This document shows, in pieces, positions 1-8,523 of a stretch of 64,000 bases of DNA; positions within the stretch are counted from its first letter, which is position 1; each line of letters begins with the position of its first letter. The notes beneath the pieces were generated by a model that saw nothing but the letters and a program-made list of their open reading frames with translations, was not told where the DNA came from and did no database searches. The position numbers and the translations under genes are program-made. This DNA is from an uncultured Elusimicrobiales bacterium (GTDB taxonomy: Bacteria > Elusimicrobiota > Elusimicrobia > Elusimicrobiales > Elusimicrobiaceae). The stretch is taken from assembly GCA_944324645.1 (NCBI GenBank), contig CALUXB010000001.1, positions 554,837 to 618,836 on the forward strand, given 5' to 3'.

Positions 1-187
1 CGTATTGCATAAAATAAGAGGGGGACTTTTGAAAACGCATACCCTATTATACTATTTTTACGCTATTTTACCGTACGCGAAAAGGCCGGTGCACAGCGCC
101 CGGCCCACTGGCGACGGAGCAGCCCGGATTTTCCTTTCCGATTCATTTTTGAGCCTCCGGCAAATAGGCAAAATAAAAGTGCAGAAA

Positions 188-196
188 TGCTAAAAT
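188..196 (+). promoter_or_regulatory. Extended -10 promoter of lpxK
   Basis: TGCTAAAAT fits an extended -10 (TGn-TAAAAT). Transcription would start near 203, giving a leader of about 26 bases that includes the GTGAGGT ribosome site at 214-220. No -35 is evident. The first 187 bases hold no gene I can support. Confidence 0.5.
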
Positions 197-228
197 ATAT
201 CAAAATATTTGGCGTGAGGTTAAAAACT

Positions 229-1329
229 ATGGACGCGTTGTCTTTGCGGGAAAAACTGAAACAAAATTGGGCAGGAAGGCTGCTGTTGCTGTTTGCCAGC
301 AAAATATATGGCTTAGGTGCTTGGGTGGACCGCGCCTGCTACGAAAACGGCTGGAAAACCGTCAAAACGGTCAATTCCCGCGTGGTGTGCATCGGAAATA
401 TTACCGCAGGAGGAACGGGGAAAACGACGGCTGTTTTGCTGGCGGCTACGGCGCTTGCCAAAGAAGGGATTCGCGTGGCTATTGTGTCGCGCGGGTATAA
501 ACGCCAGCAAAATAAAGATGAGGTCGTCGTTTTGTTTGATAATCCGGACGCAGACTGGCGCAGCGCCGGCGATGAGCCGTATATGATGAGCCGCGTGTTA
601 AACCAATACAAAGTGCCCATCGTCATCGGGCGCGACCGGGCCGCCGCCGCCACAGAAGCCTTGCGCCGCTTTAAAAGCCAAATTATTTTGTTAGACGACG
701 GGCTGCAGCACCACCGTTTAAAACGCGACGCCAATATCATTTTAATAGACGCCAAAAATCCTTTTGGCGGCGGTTATTTGCTGCCGTTGGGTAATTTGCG
801 TGAGCCGCTTTCCGCCCTCAAGCGCGCCTCTTTGGTGGTGCTGACACATTGCGACCAAGCTTCCGAGCGGGAGCTGGAAGCCGCCAAAGATAAAATCCGC
901 GAATATAATGATTTGGTGGAAATTTTGGAAAGCGAACACAAGCCGGAGTATTACTTTGACATTTGCAAAGGGGAAAAAGTGAATTTGCAGGACGTCAAAG
1001 GCGACGCAGCTTGCTTTAGCGCTTTAGGCCACCCGGAAACCTTTGAAAATACGCTCAAAGGTCTGGGGCTGACGCTCAAACAGGTGTGGCGCTTTCCGGA
1101 CCACGAACGATATACAGAAGACAACCTCTATACTTTTGAGCAAACCCGCGCGGGCCTGCCGCTGGTTACCACGTTTAAGGATTTTGTCAAATTCCCCGAT
1201 AACTGGCGCGATATTTTGACCGGCGGAGTATATGTGTTGTCGGTAAATCTCAAAATCCGCGGCGCAGAGACGGAGTTTAATAAGTTCACGGATGTGCTCT
1301 ATCCCAAGTTTTCCCAAATGAGGAGATAG
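229..1329 (+). CDS. lpxK: Tetraacyldisaccharide 4'-kinase
   Basis: LpxK phosphorylates the 4' position of the lipid A disaccharide precursor using ATP at the inner face of the cytoplasmic membrane. The 366-residue product has the family's N-terminal membrane-associated segment and a Walker A loop (GNITAGGTGKTT, about residues 56-67). LDDGLQHHRLKRD and DAKNPFGGGYLLPLGNLREP match family blocks. I chose ATG 229 over ATG 187 because GTGAGGT lies 8 bases before it and the predicted -10 covers the upstream ATG. It is followed by an intrinsic terminator, so it is probably monocistronic. It implies an outer membrane with lipid A. Confidence 0.93.
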   Translation: MDALSLREKLKQNWAGRLLLLFASKIYGLGAWVDRACYENGWKTVKTVNSRVVCIGNITAGGTGKTTAVLLAATALAKEGIRVAIVSRGYKRQQNKDEVVVLFDNPDADWRSAGDEPYMMSRVLNQYKVPIVIGRDRAAAATEALRRFKSQIILLDDGLQHHRLKRDANIILIDAKNPFGGGYLLPLGNLREPLSALKRASLVVLTHCDQASERELEAAKDKIREYNDLVEILESEHKPEYYFDICKGEKVNLQDVKGDAACFSALGHPETFENTLKGLGLTLKQVWRFPDHERYTEDNLYTFEQTRAGLPLVTTFKDFVKFPDNWRDILTGGVYVLSVNLKIRGAETEFNKFTDVLYPKFSQMRR

Positions 1330-1348
1330 ATTTTCTGTTTGCCAAAAG

Positions 1349-1373
1349 CCCCGCGCCAAACGCGGGGTTTTTT
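1349..1373 (+). terminator. Intrinsic terminator after lpxK
   Basis: CCCCGCG and CGCGGGG pair around a 5-base loop, followed by six T. Confidence 0.85.
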
Positions 1374-1539
1374 GTTGTATGAAAGTTGCTTGGCATAGGG
1401 GCAAGCTTTCTTTTGGTTAGGCACAGACGAGATATGTTGGAGAAGGAGTTGCTGGAAGCGAGTTTTTAATCGCCGGAGCGGCTTCTTTTTTGCGGCGTGA
1501 CGGAAGGCGTATTTGGGGCAGGAGTGCAGAAGGGGCTTG

Positions 1540-1565
1540 TTTTTTTTTGATAAATTTTGCCTATG
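1540..1565 (+). promoter_or_regulatory. Pilin leaderless promoter module (copy 1)
   Basis: Nine T (1540-1548), then extended -10 TGATAAATT (hexamer 1551-1556), six bases, then ATG at 1563. There is no Shine-Dalgarno. With a normal -10 to +1 distance, transcription starts at the A of the ATG. The module is repeated before three other pilin genes (5889, 29957, 60845). Here it is also the left arm of an imperfect inverted repeat (1543-1559 with 1568-1584, 16 of 17 matching). Confidence 0.7.
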
Positions 1566-2123
1566 AACACAATTTATCAAAAAATCATTTCCCGCTATAA
1601 AAACCCTCTAAAACGCAGATTTGGCGGCTTTACGCTTATTGAGTTGTTAGTCGTGGTGCTGATTATCGGCATTTTAGCTGCCGTTGCCTTGCCGCAATAT
1701 CGGCTGGCGGTGGAAAAGAGCCGCGCCATGCAGGTGGTAATAGCGGTTAGAGCCATCAGCGACTCTTTTGAACGGTATTATATGGCTAATGGGAATTATG
1801 GGCCTAATATTTCTGGGGATAGTCTTGTTGATTTTTCCGTATTGGATATTTCTATGCCTGATGTGGATGGTTTTTATTATTTCAGACACCAAAATATTTA
1901 TGTGGCAGCCAAAAGAAAAAACAGCGATACTATCTATACTATCTCTAAGACTTTAAAGAACGGCACCCAAAATGCAGAATGGCAGAAAAGAGGACTGACT
2001 TGTCATACGGAAATCACCTCTAACGGAAATGATTTGCCCGCCCGAATTTGCAAAAGTTTTTGTGGCGTATCGGAACTAAAACAGGTGTGGGGCAGCGGAC
2101 AGCTTGGCTGTGAGTTCAAATAA
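1563..2123 (+). CDS. Type IV pilin-like (pseudopilin) protein
   Basis: A 186-residue prepilin. The leader of 22 residues ends in Gly22 and is followed by FTLIELLVVVLIIGILAAVA, the type IV pilin N-terminal helix with Glu5. A prepilin peptidase should cut after Gly22. The globular part has the pilin-like YYMANGNY block, and near the C-terminus a Cys pair around ARICKS that recurs in the other pilins here. An upstream in-frame TTG at 1557 is not the start: ATG 1563 sits exactly six bases after a -10 hexamer. The gene is a single-gene unit with its own promoter and terminator. Whether it is a major pilin, minor pilin or type II secretion pseudopilin cannot be told. Confidence 0.85.
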   Translation: MNTIYQKIISRYKNPLKRRFGGFTLIELLVVVLIIGILAAVALPQYRLAVEKSRAMQVVIAVRAISDSFERYYMANGNYGPNISGDSLVDFSVLDISMPDVDGFYYFRHQNIYVAAKRKNSDTIYTISKTLKNGTQNAEWQKRGLTCHTEITSNGNDLPARICKSFCGVSELKQVWGSGQLGCEFK

Positions 2124-2132
2124 ATCAAAAAA

Positions 2133-2161
2133 CCCCGCTTACAGGCGGGGCTTTTTATTTT
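2133..2161 (+). terminator. Intrinsic terminator after pilin
   Basis: CCCCGC/GCGGGG stem followed by CTTTTTATTTT. Confidence 0.8.
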
Positions 2162-2270
2162 AAAATGTGCCGCTAGAAGAGATTTCGTCAAATACAATCG
2201 TTTGAAGTTGGCGGTTTATGGCTTTAAAAGAGGCTGCCAAAACAGAGAGGGTGCCTTTTGGGGTGCGGCT

Positions 2271-2966
2271 TTAAACCCCGCCAAAGCGGCGTTTGCGCGC
2301 GCGGTAATTTTGCACCGCTTTTTGCAGTTCTTCTTCATTAAAGTCAGGCCACAGCACGGGGGTAAAATAAAACTCGCTGTAAGCGGCCTGCCAAAGCAAG
2401 AAATTAGACAGCCTTTCCTCTCCCGAAGTGCGGATAATTAGCTCCGGGTCCGGTATTTCCGGCTGGTATAAATTGAGGGATATGTCTTGCGGGGTAATTG
2501 TTTGCACGCCCGCTTTAAGCAGGCGGTTGACCGCGTGGGCTATTTCTTGGCGGGCTCCATAATTTAAAGCCAGGTTGACGGTTAACCCTTTATTTTCGGC
2601 CGTGGCGCGCACCAAAGCGTCCATTTTTGCCACAATGGCGGCAGGCAGGCGGTTGCGCTCGCCGCTGATAAGAACGCGCCAGTCTTTTTTGTCGGCAGAT
2701 TTTTGATACTCGTCCAGCGTCTTTTCCAGCAGGTCCATCAGCGTTTTGATTTCTTCCGGCGGGCGGGACCAATTTTCCGTAGAAAAAGCATATAAGGTTA
2801 AATATTCCACCCCCATTTTGCTGGCGGCTTCCAGGGTGCGTTTTACGGCTTTTGCGCCCTCGCGGTGCCCGGCTGCGCGCGGCAAAGCGCGCTGGGCGGC
2901 CCAGCGGCCGTTGCCGTCCATAATAATACCAATATGGCGCGGAAGCGCATTTTCTTTTTCTGCCAT
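2271..2966 (-). CDS. uppS: Isoprenyl transferase (undecaprenyl diphosphate synthase)
   Basis: Cis-prenyltransferase that extends farnesyl diphosphate with isopentenyl diphosphate to make the undecaprenyl carrier for peptidoglycan and glycans. At 231 residues it is close to family length. GIIMDGNGRWA (catalytic Asp) is near the N-terminus, YAFSTENWSRPPEE is the substrate-binding block, and PDPELIIRTSGEERLSNFLLWQ is the C-terminal signature. The start is ATG 2966, six bases after a TAAAAT hexamer on the minus strand and without a Shine-Dalgarno. It is transcribed divergently from dapF; both make cell-wall precursors. Confidence 0.94.
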   Translation of the reverse strand: MAEKENALPRHIGIIMDGNGRWAAQRALPRAAGHREGAKAVKRTLEAASKMGVEYLTLYAFSTENWSRPPEEIKTLMDLLEKTLDEYQKSADKKDWRVLISGERNRLPAAIVAKMDALVRATAENKGLTVNLALNYGARQEIAHAVNRLLKAGVQTITPQDISLNLYQPEIPDPELIIRTSGEERLSNFLLWQAAYSEFYFTPVLWPDFNEEELQKAVQNYRARKRRFGGV

Positions 2967-2972
2967 ATTTAC

Positions 2973-2978
2973 ATTTTA
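2973..2978 (-). promoter_or_regulatory. -10 hexamer of uppS, leaderless spacing
   Basis: TAAAAT on the minus strand, then GTAAAT, then the uppS ATG at 2966. The six-base spacing puts +1 on the start codon. There is no GGAGG-type site. Confidence 0.6.
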
Positions 2979-3190
2979 CCTAAAAATCTTATACCGCCGC
3001 CAGCGCAGGTTTTGGGCGTGCTTGGTGGCAGAAAGGGGGCGAGGCCGCCGCTAAAATAAGATTTAAAGCGCGTTTGCTTTGCCTCTGCGGCGGGCAGTTG
3101 GCAGTTACTCATTCAAGCCTCCTACAAATTTAGTAGCTTTCAGCTGCGCAGAATATAGCAAAACGGCTGGTGCAAAGGCCTTTGTTTTTA

Positions 3191-3196
3191 TAAAAT
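3191..3196 (+). promoter_or_regulatory. -10 hexamer of dapF, leaderless spacing
   Basis: TAAAAT, six bases, then the dapF ATG at 3203. No ribosome-binding sequence is visible. The rest of the 236-base divergent gap to uppS shows nothing else. Confidence 0.55.
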
Positions 3197-3202
3197 AAAC
3201 AT

Positions 3203-4033
3203 ATGCGTTTTGATAAATACCAAGGGCTTGGCAACGATTTTGTATTTGTCAATGCCGAGCAAGAAAAAATAGCTGATTTTGCCCGCGCCGCGTGCACATT
3301 GTGCGACCGCCGCTTCGGCGTCGGGGCCGACGGCTTAGTGCTTTTGCGCCGCCAAGAGGACGGCGTGCAAATGCGCATTTTTAATTCCGACGGAAGCGAA
3401 GCCGAAATGTGCGGCAACGCCTCACGCTGTGTGCCGCTTTTCGCCCAAGAGCAAGGCTGGTTAAAAGGAGCGCGTTTGACGCTTTATACGCTGGCAGGGC
3501 CGGTGGTGACGGAAATTATAGACGCGCAAAAAAATTTAGTTTGCGTGGATATGGGAGCGCCGCGCTTGACGCGGGCGGAAATCCCGATGATTGGTGCGCC
3601 GGAAGAACGGGCGGTAGAGGTCAGCCTTTGCGCCGCCGGGAAAGACTGGACCGGGACGGCGGTATCTATGGGCAACCCGCATTTTGTGATTTTCGTGCCG
3701 GATATGGCGCAAATAGACGTGGCGGCGGTGGGCCCGTTGTTGGAAAAACACGAAGCCTTCCCTAAAAAAACCAACGTGGAATTTGTGCAGAAACTGGCGC
3801 CGGACGTGCTTCGTATGCGGGTGTGGGAACGCGGGGCCGGCATTACCCAGGCCTGCGGCACCGGCTCTTGTGCTACCTTGGTGGCGGCGGCGCTCAGCGG
3901 CCGCTGCGGCAAAGAGGCGCGCATTATGTTGGACGGGGGGGAACTCTCTGTGCGCTGGGCGGAGGATAATCATATTTTTATGACTGGGCCTGCGCAAAAA
4001 GTTTTTACAGGAGAATATATACACGCTTTATGA
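3203..4033 (+). CDS. dapF: Diaminopimelate epimerase
   Basis: Interconverts LL- and meso-diaminopimelate by a two-cysteine, cofactor-free mechanism, supplying meso-DAP for peptidoglycan and lysine. The 276-residue product has both catalytic Cys blocks: EMCGNASRC (Cys70) and ACGTGSCA (Cys218). It starts at ATG 3203 directly after a -10 element. Its stop overlaps the dapL start (ATGA at 4030-4033), so the two are translationally coupled and catalyse consecutive steps. Confidence 0.95.
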   Translation: MRFDKYQGLGNDFVFVNAEQEKIADFARAACTLCDRRFGVGADGLVLLRRQEDGVQMRIFNSDGSEAEMCGNASRCVPLFAQEQGWLKGARLTLYTLAGPVVTEIIDAQKNLVCVDMGAPRLTRAEIPMIGAPEERAVEVSLCAAGKDWTGTAVSMGNPHFVIFVPDMAQIDVAAVGPLLEKHEAFPKKTNVEFVQKLAPDVLRMRVWERGAGITQACGTGSCATLVAAALSGRCGKEARIMLDGGELSVRWAEDNHIFMTGPAQKVFTGEYIHAL

Positions 4034-5259
4034 CATTAATCAATGAGAATTATTTAAACTTGCAAGGCAGTTATCTTTTTGCAGAAGTGGCCCGCCGCAC
4101 CGCCGCTTACAAAGCTTCTCACGCCGGGCAGGAAGTAATCAGCCTGGGCATTGGCGATGTCAGCCGCCCGCTGGTGCCGGCGGTGGTGGAAGCGATGAAA
4201 AAAGCCTGCGATGAAATGGGCCAGGCCGAAACCTTCCGCGGGTATGGCCCGTATGAAGGGTATGATTTTTTGCGTAAAGCCATAGCCGCGCACGATTACC
4301 GCGCGCGTGGCATAGAAATAGGAGAAGATGAAATCTTCGTCAGTGACGGCGCCAAAAGCGACGTGGCAAACTTTCAAGAACTTTTTTCTTCTGCCAGCCG
4401 CGTAGCGCTGCAGGATCCGGTCTATCCGGTGTATTTGGATACCAACGTAATGGCGGGCCGCAGCGGCGTATGCAAGCAGGGGCAGTTTGAGCGGATTATT
4501 TATTTGCCCTGCACGGCGGAAAATCGTTTTGCGCCGCAGCTGCCTAAAGAACACGCCGATTTGGTGTATTTGTGCTCGCCCAACAATCCCACCGGTACGG
4601 CTATGAGCAAAACCCAGCTGAAAAAATGGGTGGACTGGGCCAATGAGCATAAAGCGGTTATTTTATACGACTCCGCCTACGAAGCCTTTATCCGTGATGA
4701 AAAACTGCCGCACAGTATCTATGAAATACCCGGCGCGCAGACCTGCGCGGTGGAGTTCCGCTCTTTCTCCAAAACGGCCGGCTTTACCGGCACGCGCTGC
4801 GCTTACTGCGTGGTGCCCAAAGCACTAAAGATAGAAGATGAAGCCGGCTCTGAACACGCGCTTAACGCCTTGTGGATGCGCCGCCAAAGCACCAAGTTTA
4901 ACGGGGTGCCTTATATCGTGCAGTGCGGGGCGGAAGCGGTGTTCACCCCACAGGGGCTGGAGCAGACGCGCCAAATTATAGACGGCTATTTGGAGAATGC
5001 ACGCGTTATGCTGGCTGCCTTGCGCCAGGCGGGTTTTACGGCCTATGGCGGGGAAAACGCGCCGTATGTGTGGCTGAAAACGCCCAAAGGACTGAGCTCG
5101 TGGGATTTTTTTGATTTAATGCTGGAAAAGCTGCAAATTGTAGGTACGCCGGGCAGCGGTTTTGGCCGCGCCGGAGAAGGGTACTTCCGCCTTACCGCGT
5201 TTAATACGCCTCAGCTGACGCAGCAGGCGGCGCAGCGTATAGCTTCGTTTAGTTTTTAA
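4030..5259 (+). CDS. dapL: LL-diaminopimelate aminotransferase
   Basis: PLP enzyme converting tetrahydrodipicolinate directly to LL-diaminopimelate with glutamate as amino donor. It bypasses the acylated DapD/DapC/DapE branch. The 409-residue product has the fold-type-I features GYGPYEGYDFLR, SPNNPTGT (about 183-190) and SFSKTAGFTGTR with the PLP-binding Lys near 248. The N-terminal INENYLNLQGSYLF resembles the DapL subfamily rather than generic aspartate aminotransferases. It is coupled to dapF by a 4-base overlap and followed after 11 bases by a pilin gene. Confidence 0.95.
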   Translation: MTLINENYLNLQGSYLFAEVARRTAAYKASHAGQEVISLGIGDVSRPLVPAVVEAMKKACDEMGQAETFRGYGPYEGYDFLRKAIAAHDYRARGIEIGEDEIFVSDGAKSDVANFQELFSSASRVALQDPVYPVYLDTNVMAGRSGVCKQGQFERIIYLPCTAENRFAPQLPKEHADLVYLCSPNNPTGTAMSKTQLKKWVDWANEHKAVILYDSAYEAFIRDEKLPHSIYEIPGAQTCAVEFRSFSKTAGFTGTRCAYCVVPKALKIEDEAGSEHALNALWMRRQSTKFNGVPYIVQCGAEAVFTPQGLEQTRQIIDGYLENARVMLAALRQAGFTAYGGENAPYVWLKTPKGLSSWDFFDLMLEKLQIVGTPGSGFGRAGEGYFRLTAFNTPQLTQQAAQRIASFSF

Positions 5260-5270
5260 AGGAGAGGAAT

Positions 5271-5744
5271 ATGAAAAAAGGTTTTACATTGGTGGAACTT
5301 TTGGTAGTGGTGTTGATTCTTGGCATTTTAGCAGCTGTTGCTATGCCTAATTATGCGCGCAGTATTGAAAAATCCCGCGCCACGGAAGCGATGAATATGG
5401 TCAAAGCGCTAAATGATGCCGCGTATGCTTATGCCGCAGAACGCAATGCGTGCCCGCCTTCTTTCTCTAAATTGCTCATAGAAGTGCCGGGAACAAAAAT
5501 ATCGGATACACAAGTAGCCGGCAAGTATTTTGTATATAAACTCAATGCCGCCACCAATGCTCCTATTCCGGGTACCGTTTGTGGCGGGGTAGTGGCCGAA
5601 CGCAACAGCGGCGATGTGTACCGGATTTGGAATCCTTATAGCACTACCGGCGGAAAACGCACCTTAGCCTGTGAAGGGGATAATGTCGCCGCGCAGAATA
5701 TTTGCAAATCTATGGCGCTGGATACGACAGAGAGCCCCTATTAA
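5271..5744 (+). CDS. Type IV pilin-like protein in the dapFL operon
   Basis: A 157-residue prepilin with a four-residue leader (MKKG) before FTLVELLVVVLILGILAAVA, so the cleavage site is after Gly4. The C-terminal CEGDNVAAQNICKS block matches the other pilins. Unlike the four leaderless pilins it has a normal Shine-Dalgarno (AGGAGAGG, 5260-5267) and lies 11 bases after dapL with no promoter of its own visible, so it is probably the third gene of the dapF-dapL unit. A terminator follows. Short leader and operon placement suggest a separate pilin subgroup; its role is unknown. Confidence 0.85.
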   Translation: MKKGFTLVELLVVVLILGILAAVAMPNYARSIEKSRATEAMNMVKALNDAAYAYAAERNACPPSFSKLLIEVPGTKISDTQVAGKYFVYKLNAATNAPIPGTVCGGVVAERNSGDVYRIWNPYSTTGGKRTLACEGDNVAAQNICKSMALDTTESPY

Positions 5745-5760
5745 GTTTTGTCTGTTTAAA

Positions 5761-5790
5761 AAACCTGCCTTCTATCGGGCAGGTTTTTTT
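5761..5790 (+). terminator. Intrinsic terminator of dapF-dapL-pilin
   Basis: AAACCTGCC/GGCAGGTTT stem followed by a T run. Confidence 0.85.
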
Positions 5791-5866
5791 GTGTTTTGAA
5801 AACCCCCTGCTGCAACGGGAACATTTATTGTAATGTTGCAAGCGAGTATTTCTTTTTACTATAAGA

Positions 5867-5891
5867 TTTTTTTTGATAAATTTTGTCTATG
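5867..5891 (+). promoter_or_regulatory. Pilin leaderless promoter module (copy 2)
   Basis: Eight T (5867-5874), TGATAAATT with hexamer 5877-5882, six bases (TTGTCT), then ATG at 5889. No Shine-Dalgarno. The bases after the ATG can pair only partly with the left arm (two mismatches in 16), so the inverted repeat seen in copies 1 and 3 is decayed here. Confidence 0.7.
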
Positions 5892-6437
5892 AACAAAATG
5901 GATCAAAAATCATTCTCTCTTCGGGAAAACGCCGCTAAAGGCAAATCAGGCGGCTTTACGCTCATTGAGCTGCTGGTCGTGGTGCTGATAATCGGCATAC
6001 TGGCCGCCGTCGCTTTGCCGCAATATAATTTGGTAGTTGCCAAAACACGGATAAGCGCAATGATTCCGTTGTTGCGCAGCATACAGCAAGCTCAAGAAAG
6101 ATATTATTTAGCCAACGGAGAGTTCGCCACCGATATTCACGATTTGGACGTCAGCTGTGCTGCTTATGGCACGGGAAACAAAGAAAACTGGTGTTATCTT
6201 AATAAAACAGGCAATGCCACCGCGCACCTTGATGAGGGTTGGTATATAGTAGGTTCGGATAATAGAGTGCCGGGGGTGAGATTATATTATTTTTACTGGG
6301 TAGGCGGAAGTTCTGCCCGCTGTTATGCTGTTGACGGAGACAGCGAAGAATTTGCCAACCGTGTTTGCCAAAACTTAAGCGGGCTTAGTGAACCCAGCAG
6401 TCGGGTTAACGGGGCTAATGTATATCAATTGTGGTAA
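5889..6437 (+). CDS. Type IV pilin-like protein
   Basis: A 182-residue prepilin. A 22-residue leader ending GG precedes FTLIELLVVVLIIGILAAVA. The globular part contains a RYYLANGEFATDIHDLDV block typical of Elusimicrobiota-type pilins, and the C-terminal Cys pair is C-x14-C ending ANRVCQN. The in-frame TTG at 5883 would give a longer form, but ATG 5889 has the same six-base distance from the -10 as the other copies. It is followed only 9 bases later by the converging thiN stop, so any terminator lies inside thiN or is absent. Confidence 0.85.
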   Translation: MNKMDQKSFSLRENAAKGKSGGFTLIELLVVVLIIGILAAVALPQYNLVVAKTRISAMIPLLRSIQQAQERYYLANGEFATDIHDLDVSCAAYGTGNKENWCYLNKTGNATAHLDEGWYIVGSDNRVPGVRLYYFYWVGGSSARCYAVDGDSEEFANRVCQNLSGLSEPSSRVNGANVYQLW

Positions 6438-6446
6438 TGCACCCCG

Positions 6447-7064
6447 CTAATCTTCCACGTACAGCAGCAGTTTGCCGCCGGTAAAAGACACTTCACAATT
6501 TTTAGCCTGCACTATGTTGGATGTGCTCATCGTATCACCTGCTTTTAAGCAGGCGTTTTGAAGCGTATATTTAAAGCCTTTTAAGGTGACGCCCCGGCAG
6601 GCTGATACCGGGATTAGGCTGGCCCGCGCGCCTTTACGCGCAGAGAAGCGTTTGCCTTTAACCAGTGGAAAGACGCTCCAGCCGGCAGCCTTAAAAGCAA
6701 TATCCATTTTTTTGGCGTAAATAAAAGCCGCCAGCAGGTTGCCTATAGTAAAGTCCATCCGTTTGCCGGCGCTGCCGGCTATGTCGCAGACAGTAAAGCC
6801 GCGGCGGCACAGCCAGGACAGGGCTTTGGCAAAATCGGTATTATCCTGCCGGGCTATGTGTATAAAAGCTGTGTCTTTAAGCTGGCGACGGGCACGGGGG
6901 GAAACGGAATCTAAATCCCCAATGACGGCGTCCGGCTGCACGCCGGCTTTTAAAGCGGCGTCGGCCCCTCCGTCGGCGGCTAAAATAAAATCCGCCTCTT
7001 TTGCCAGGCGTTTTAAAAGCGAGGGGCTGTTTTCCCCATTACAAATCAGTAATACCTTTGACAT
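6447..7064 (-). CDS. thiN: Thiamine pyrophosphokinase
   Basis: Transfers pyrophosphate from ATP to thiamine to give thiamine diphosphate. The 205-residue product has AADGGADAALKAG (29-41), PDAVIGDLDSV (44-54) and the signature DNTDFAKAL (74-82), all near family positions. It starts at ATG 7064 inside the end of the upstream symporter gene (26-base overlap, 7039-7064), so the two are probably cotranscribed. This makes thiamine a conceivable substrate for the symporter, but that is inference only. I saw no TPP riboswitch upstream. Confidence 0.9.
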   Translation of the reverse strand: MSKVLLICNGENSPSLLKRLAKEADFILAADGGADAALKAGVQPDAVIGDLDSVSPRARRQLKDTAFIHIARQDNTDFAKALSWLCRRGFTVCDIAGSAGKRMDFTIGNLLAAFIYAKKMDIAFKAAGWSVFPLVKGKRFSARKGARASLIPVSACRGVTLKGFKYTLQNACLKAGDTMSTSNIVQAKNCEVSFTGGKLLLYVED

Positions 7065-8454
7065 AACTTTTGCTTTGGCGTAAATTTAAAATTAGAATTA
7101 CAGCACCCGTTAATACGCCAATATAAAAAGCGTCCACCTGCTGCCAAAACGGGGGTAAGGCGCATATTTTCCACAGCGTCATCATAAACGCGCTGGTTAA
7201 AGCGCTGACTACAAATAAATTATCGCTGATGCGGTGCGGATAGATATAGCCTAGCAAAATAGGCATCAGCAAACACGCCGAAAAATACGAGCCCAGCGTC
7301 AGCCAAATCTCTTTAAAACTGCCGTGTAAGACATAAGACATTCCCACCGCCAGCGCGCCCACCACAAACAGCGCAATACGGTTGCTAAGGACGATGTTTT
7401 TAAAGCGGTTTCGCAAGAGGTCAAAGCTTAAGGTATTGGCCGCGATGAACAGAAAAGAATTGAGTGTAGAGAGAATAATAGCCAATATGCCCGCAATAAA
7501 GAAGCCTTTAAGCCCCGGCGGCAGCAGCTGCACCGCATAGAAGAAGTAGGCTTCCGCCGGCTCCGCCTGCGGCAAAAGGGCGCGGGCATATAAAGAACCC
7601 GCCGTGGTGCAAATATCAAAGCAAAACCACACCAGCGTGGAAATCAGCACGCCCTTTTTGACCACTTCGGGGCTTTTGGCGGCAAAACAACGCTGGTAAA
7701 AGCTGGGGTCAATGAGGGTAGCCAGCGCAATAAAACCCCAAATCAGCGTGTTCATCACCCCGTTGCCGCCGGTCAGGCTAAAGTGGGAGGGGGGCAAATG
7801 GGCTTTTAAAAAAGAAAGCCCGCCAAAATCGTGTATGGAATAAAGCACTACAATCAGCACCGAAGAGCACATTACCACAAACTGTACCAGGTCAGAAAAC
7901 ACTACCGATTTAAATCCGCCCCACGCCGTATATATACACACAAACAGCGTACCGAAAATCATCCCTTGCAATACGCTGATGCCAAAGGCCATATTTAAAA
8001 ACAGTCCCAAACTCAGCACATAAGCCACGGGGGTAATGTAGAAAAAAGTAAATACGGCCGCCACTTTGGCCGCTTTGGGGCCAAACATACTGCCGGCCAG
8101 GTCCGGCAAAGTGAGAGATTGGTATCGGGCCACTTTGCTGGCGATAAAAAAGGCAAAAATCAAATACGCCGCATACCAAAATATGCCTTGGGTGACAAAA
8201 TTATAAATGCCATAATTAAATGTAATTTCGTTAACGCCAAAAATGCCGCCATACCACGTAGCCACCAGCGTGGCTACAAACAGCGGCAACGTCAGCTGGC
8301 GGCCCATTAATAAATAGTCTAATACATTGTTTTTGGGGCGTTTTTTGCGGTAATGCCCGTATATGGCTGCCGCCAGCGTTAGCGCCAGCACCAGCCCGAA
8401 CACCCACCAATCGGTGGCGGACAGATAAGAAACGATTTTGAGTTTTGGCAGCAT
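7039..8454 (-). CDS. Sodium:solute symporter (SSF family)
   Basis: A 471-residue membrane protein with about 13 hydrophobic segments and the SSF layout (YLLMGRQLTLPLFVATLVATWYGG near the N-terminus). It probably couples substrate uptake to Na+. The substrate is not readable. I chose ATG 8454 because AGAGG precedes it; the longer frame to 8511 would run through the upstream terminator. It overlaps thiN downstream. Confidence 0.82.
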   Translation of the reverse strand: MLPKLKIVSYLSATDWWVFGLVLALTLAAAIYGHYRKKRPKNNVLDYLLMGRQLTLPLFVATLVATWYGGIFGVNEITFNYGIYNFVTQGIFWYAAYLIFAFFIASKVARYQSLTLPDLAGSMFGPKAAKVAAVFTFFYITPVAYVLSLGLFLNMAFGISVLQGMIFGTLFVCIYTAWGGFKSVVFSDLVQFVVMCSSVLIVVLYSIHDFGGLSFLKAHLPPSHFSLTGGNGVMNTLIWGFIALATLIDPSFYQRCFAAKSPEVVKKGVLISTLVWFCFDICTTAGSLYARALLPQAEPAEAYFFYAVQLLPPGLKGFFIAGILAIILSTLNSFLFIAANTLSFDLLRNRFKNIVLSNRIALFVVGALAVGMSYVLHGSFKEIWLTLGSYFSACLLMPILLGYIYPHRISDNLFVVSALTSAFMMTLWKICALPPFWQQVDAFYIGVLTGAVILILNLRQSKSYVKGITDL

Positions 8455-8465
8455 ACGGCCTCTTA

Positions 8466-8490
8466 AAAAAGGCCCCAAAAGGGGCCTTTT
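8466..8490 (-). terminator. Intrinsic terminator of the YfcC-like gene
   Basis: GGCCCC/GGGGCC stem with a 4-base loop and T runs on both strands. It lies between the 8524 stop and the symporter start, so it ends minus-strand transcription of the carrier. Confidence 0.75.
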
Positions 8491-8523
8491 TATTTTACAA
8501 AATATGCACACATCCCGGCGGAT

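Noticed and set aside
1557..1562. TTG starts two codons upstream of the four pilin ATGs
   Set aside because: These TTG codons are inside the conserved promoter spacer. The ATG at the constant six-base distance is the better start in all four.
1543..1584. Pilin inverted repeat as an insertion-sequence end
   Set aside because: No transposase, no target duplication and no second end nearby; the repeat is tied to the start codon in two separate pilin genes.
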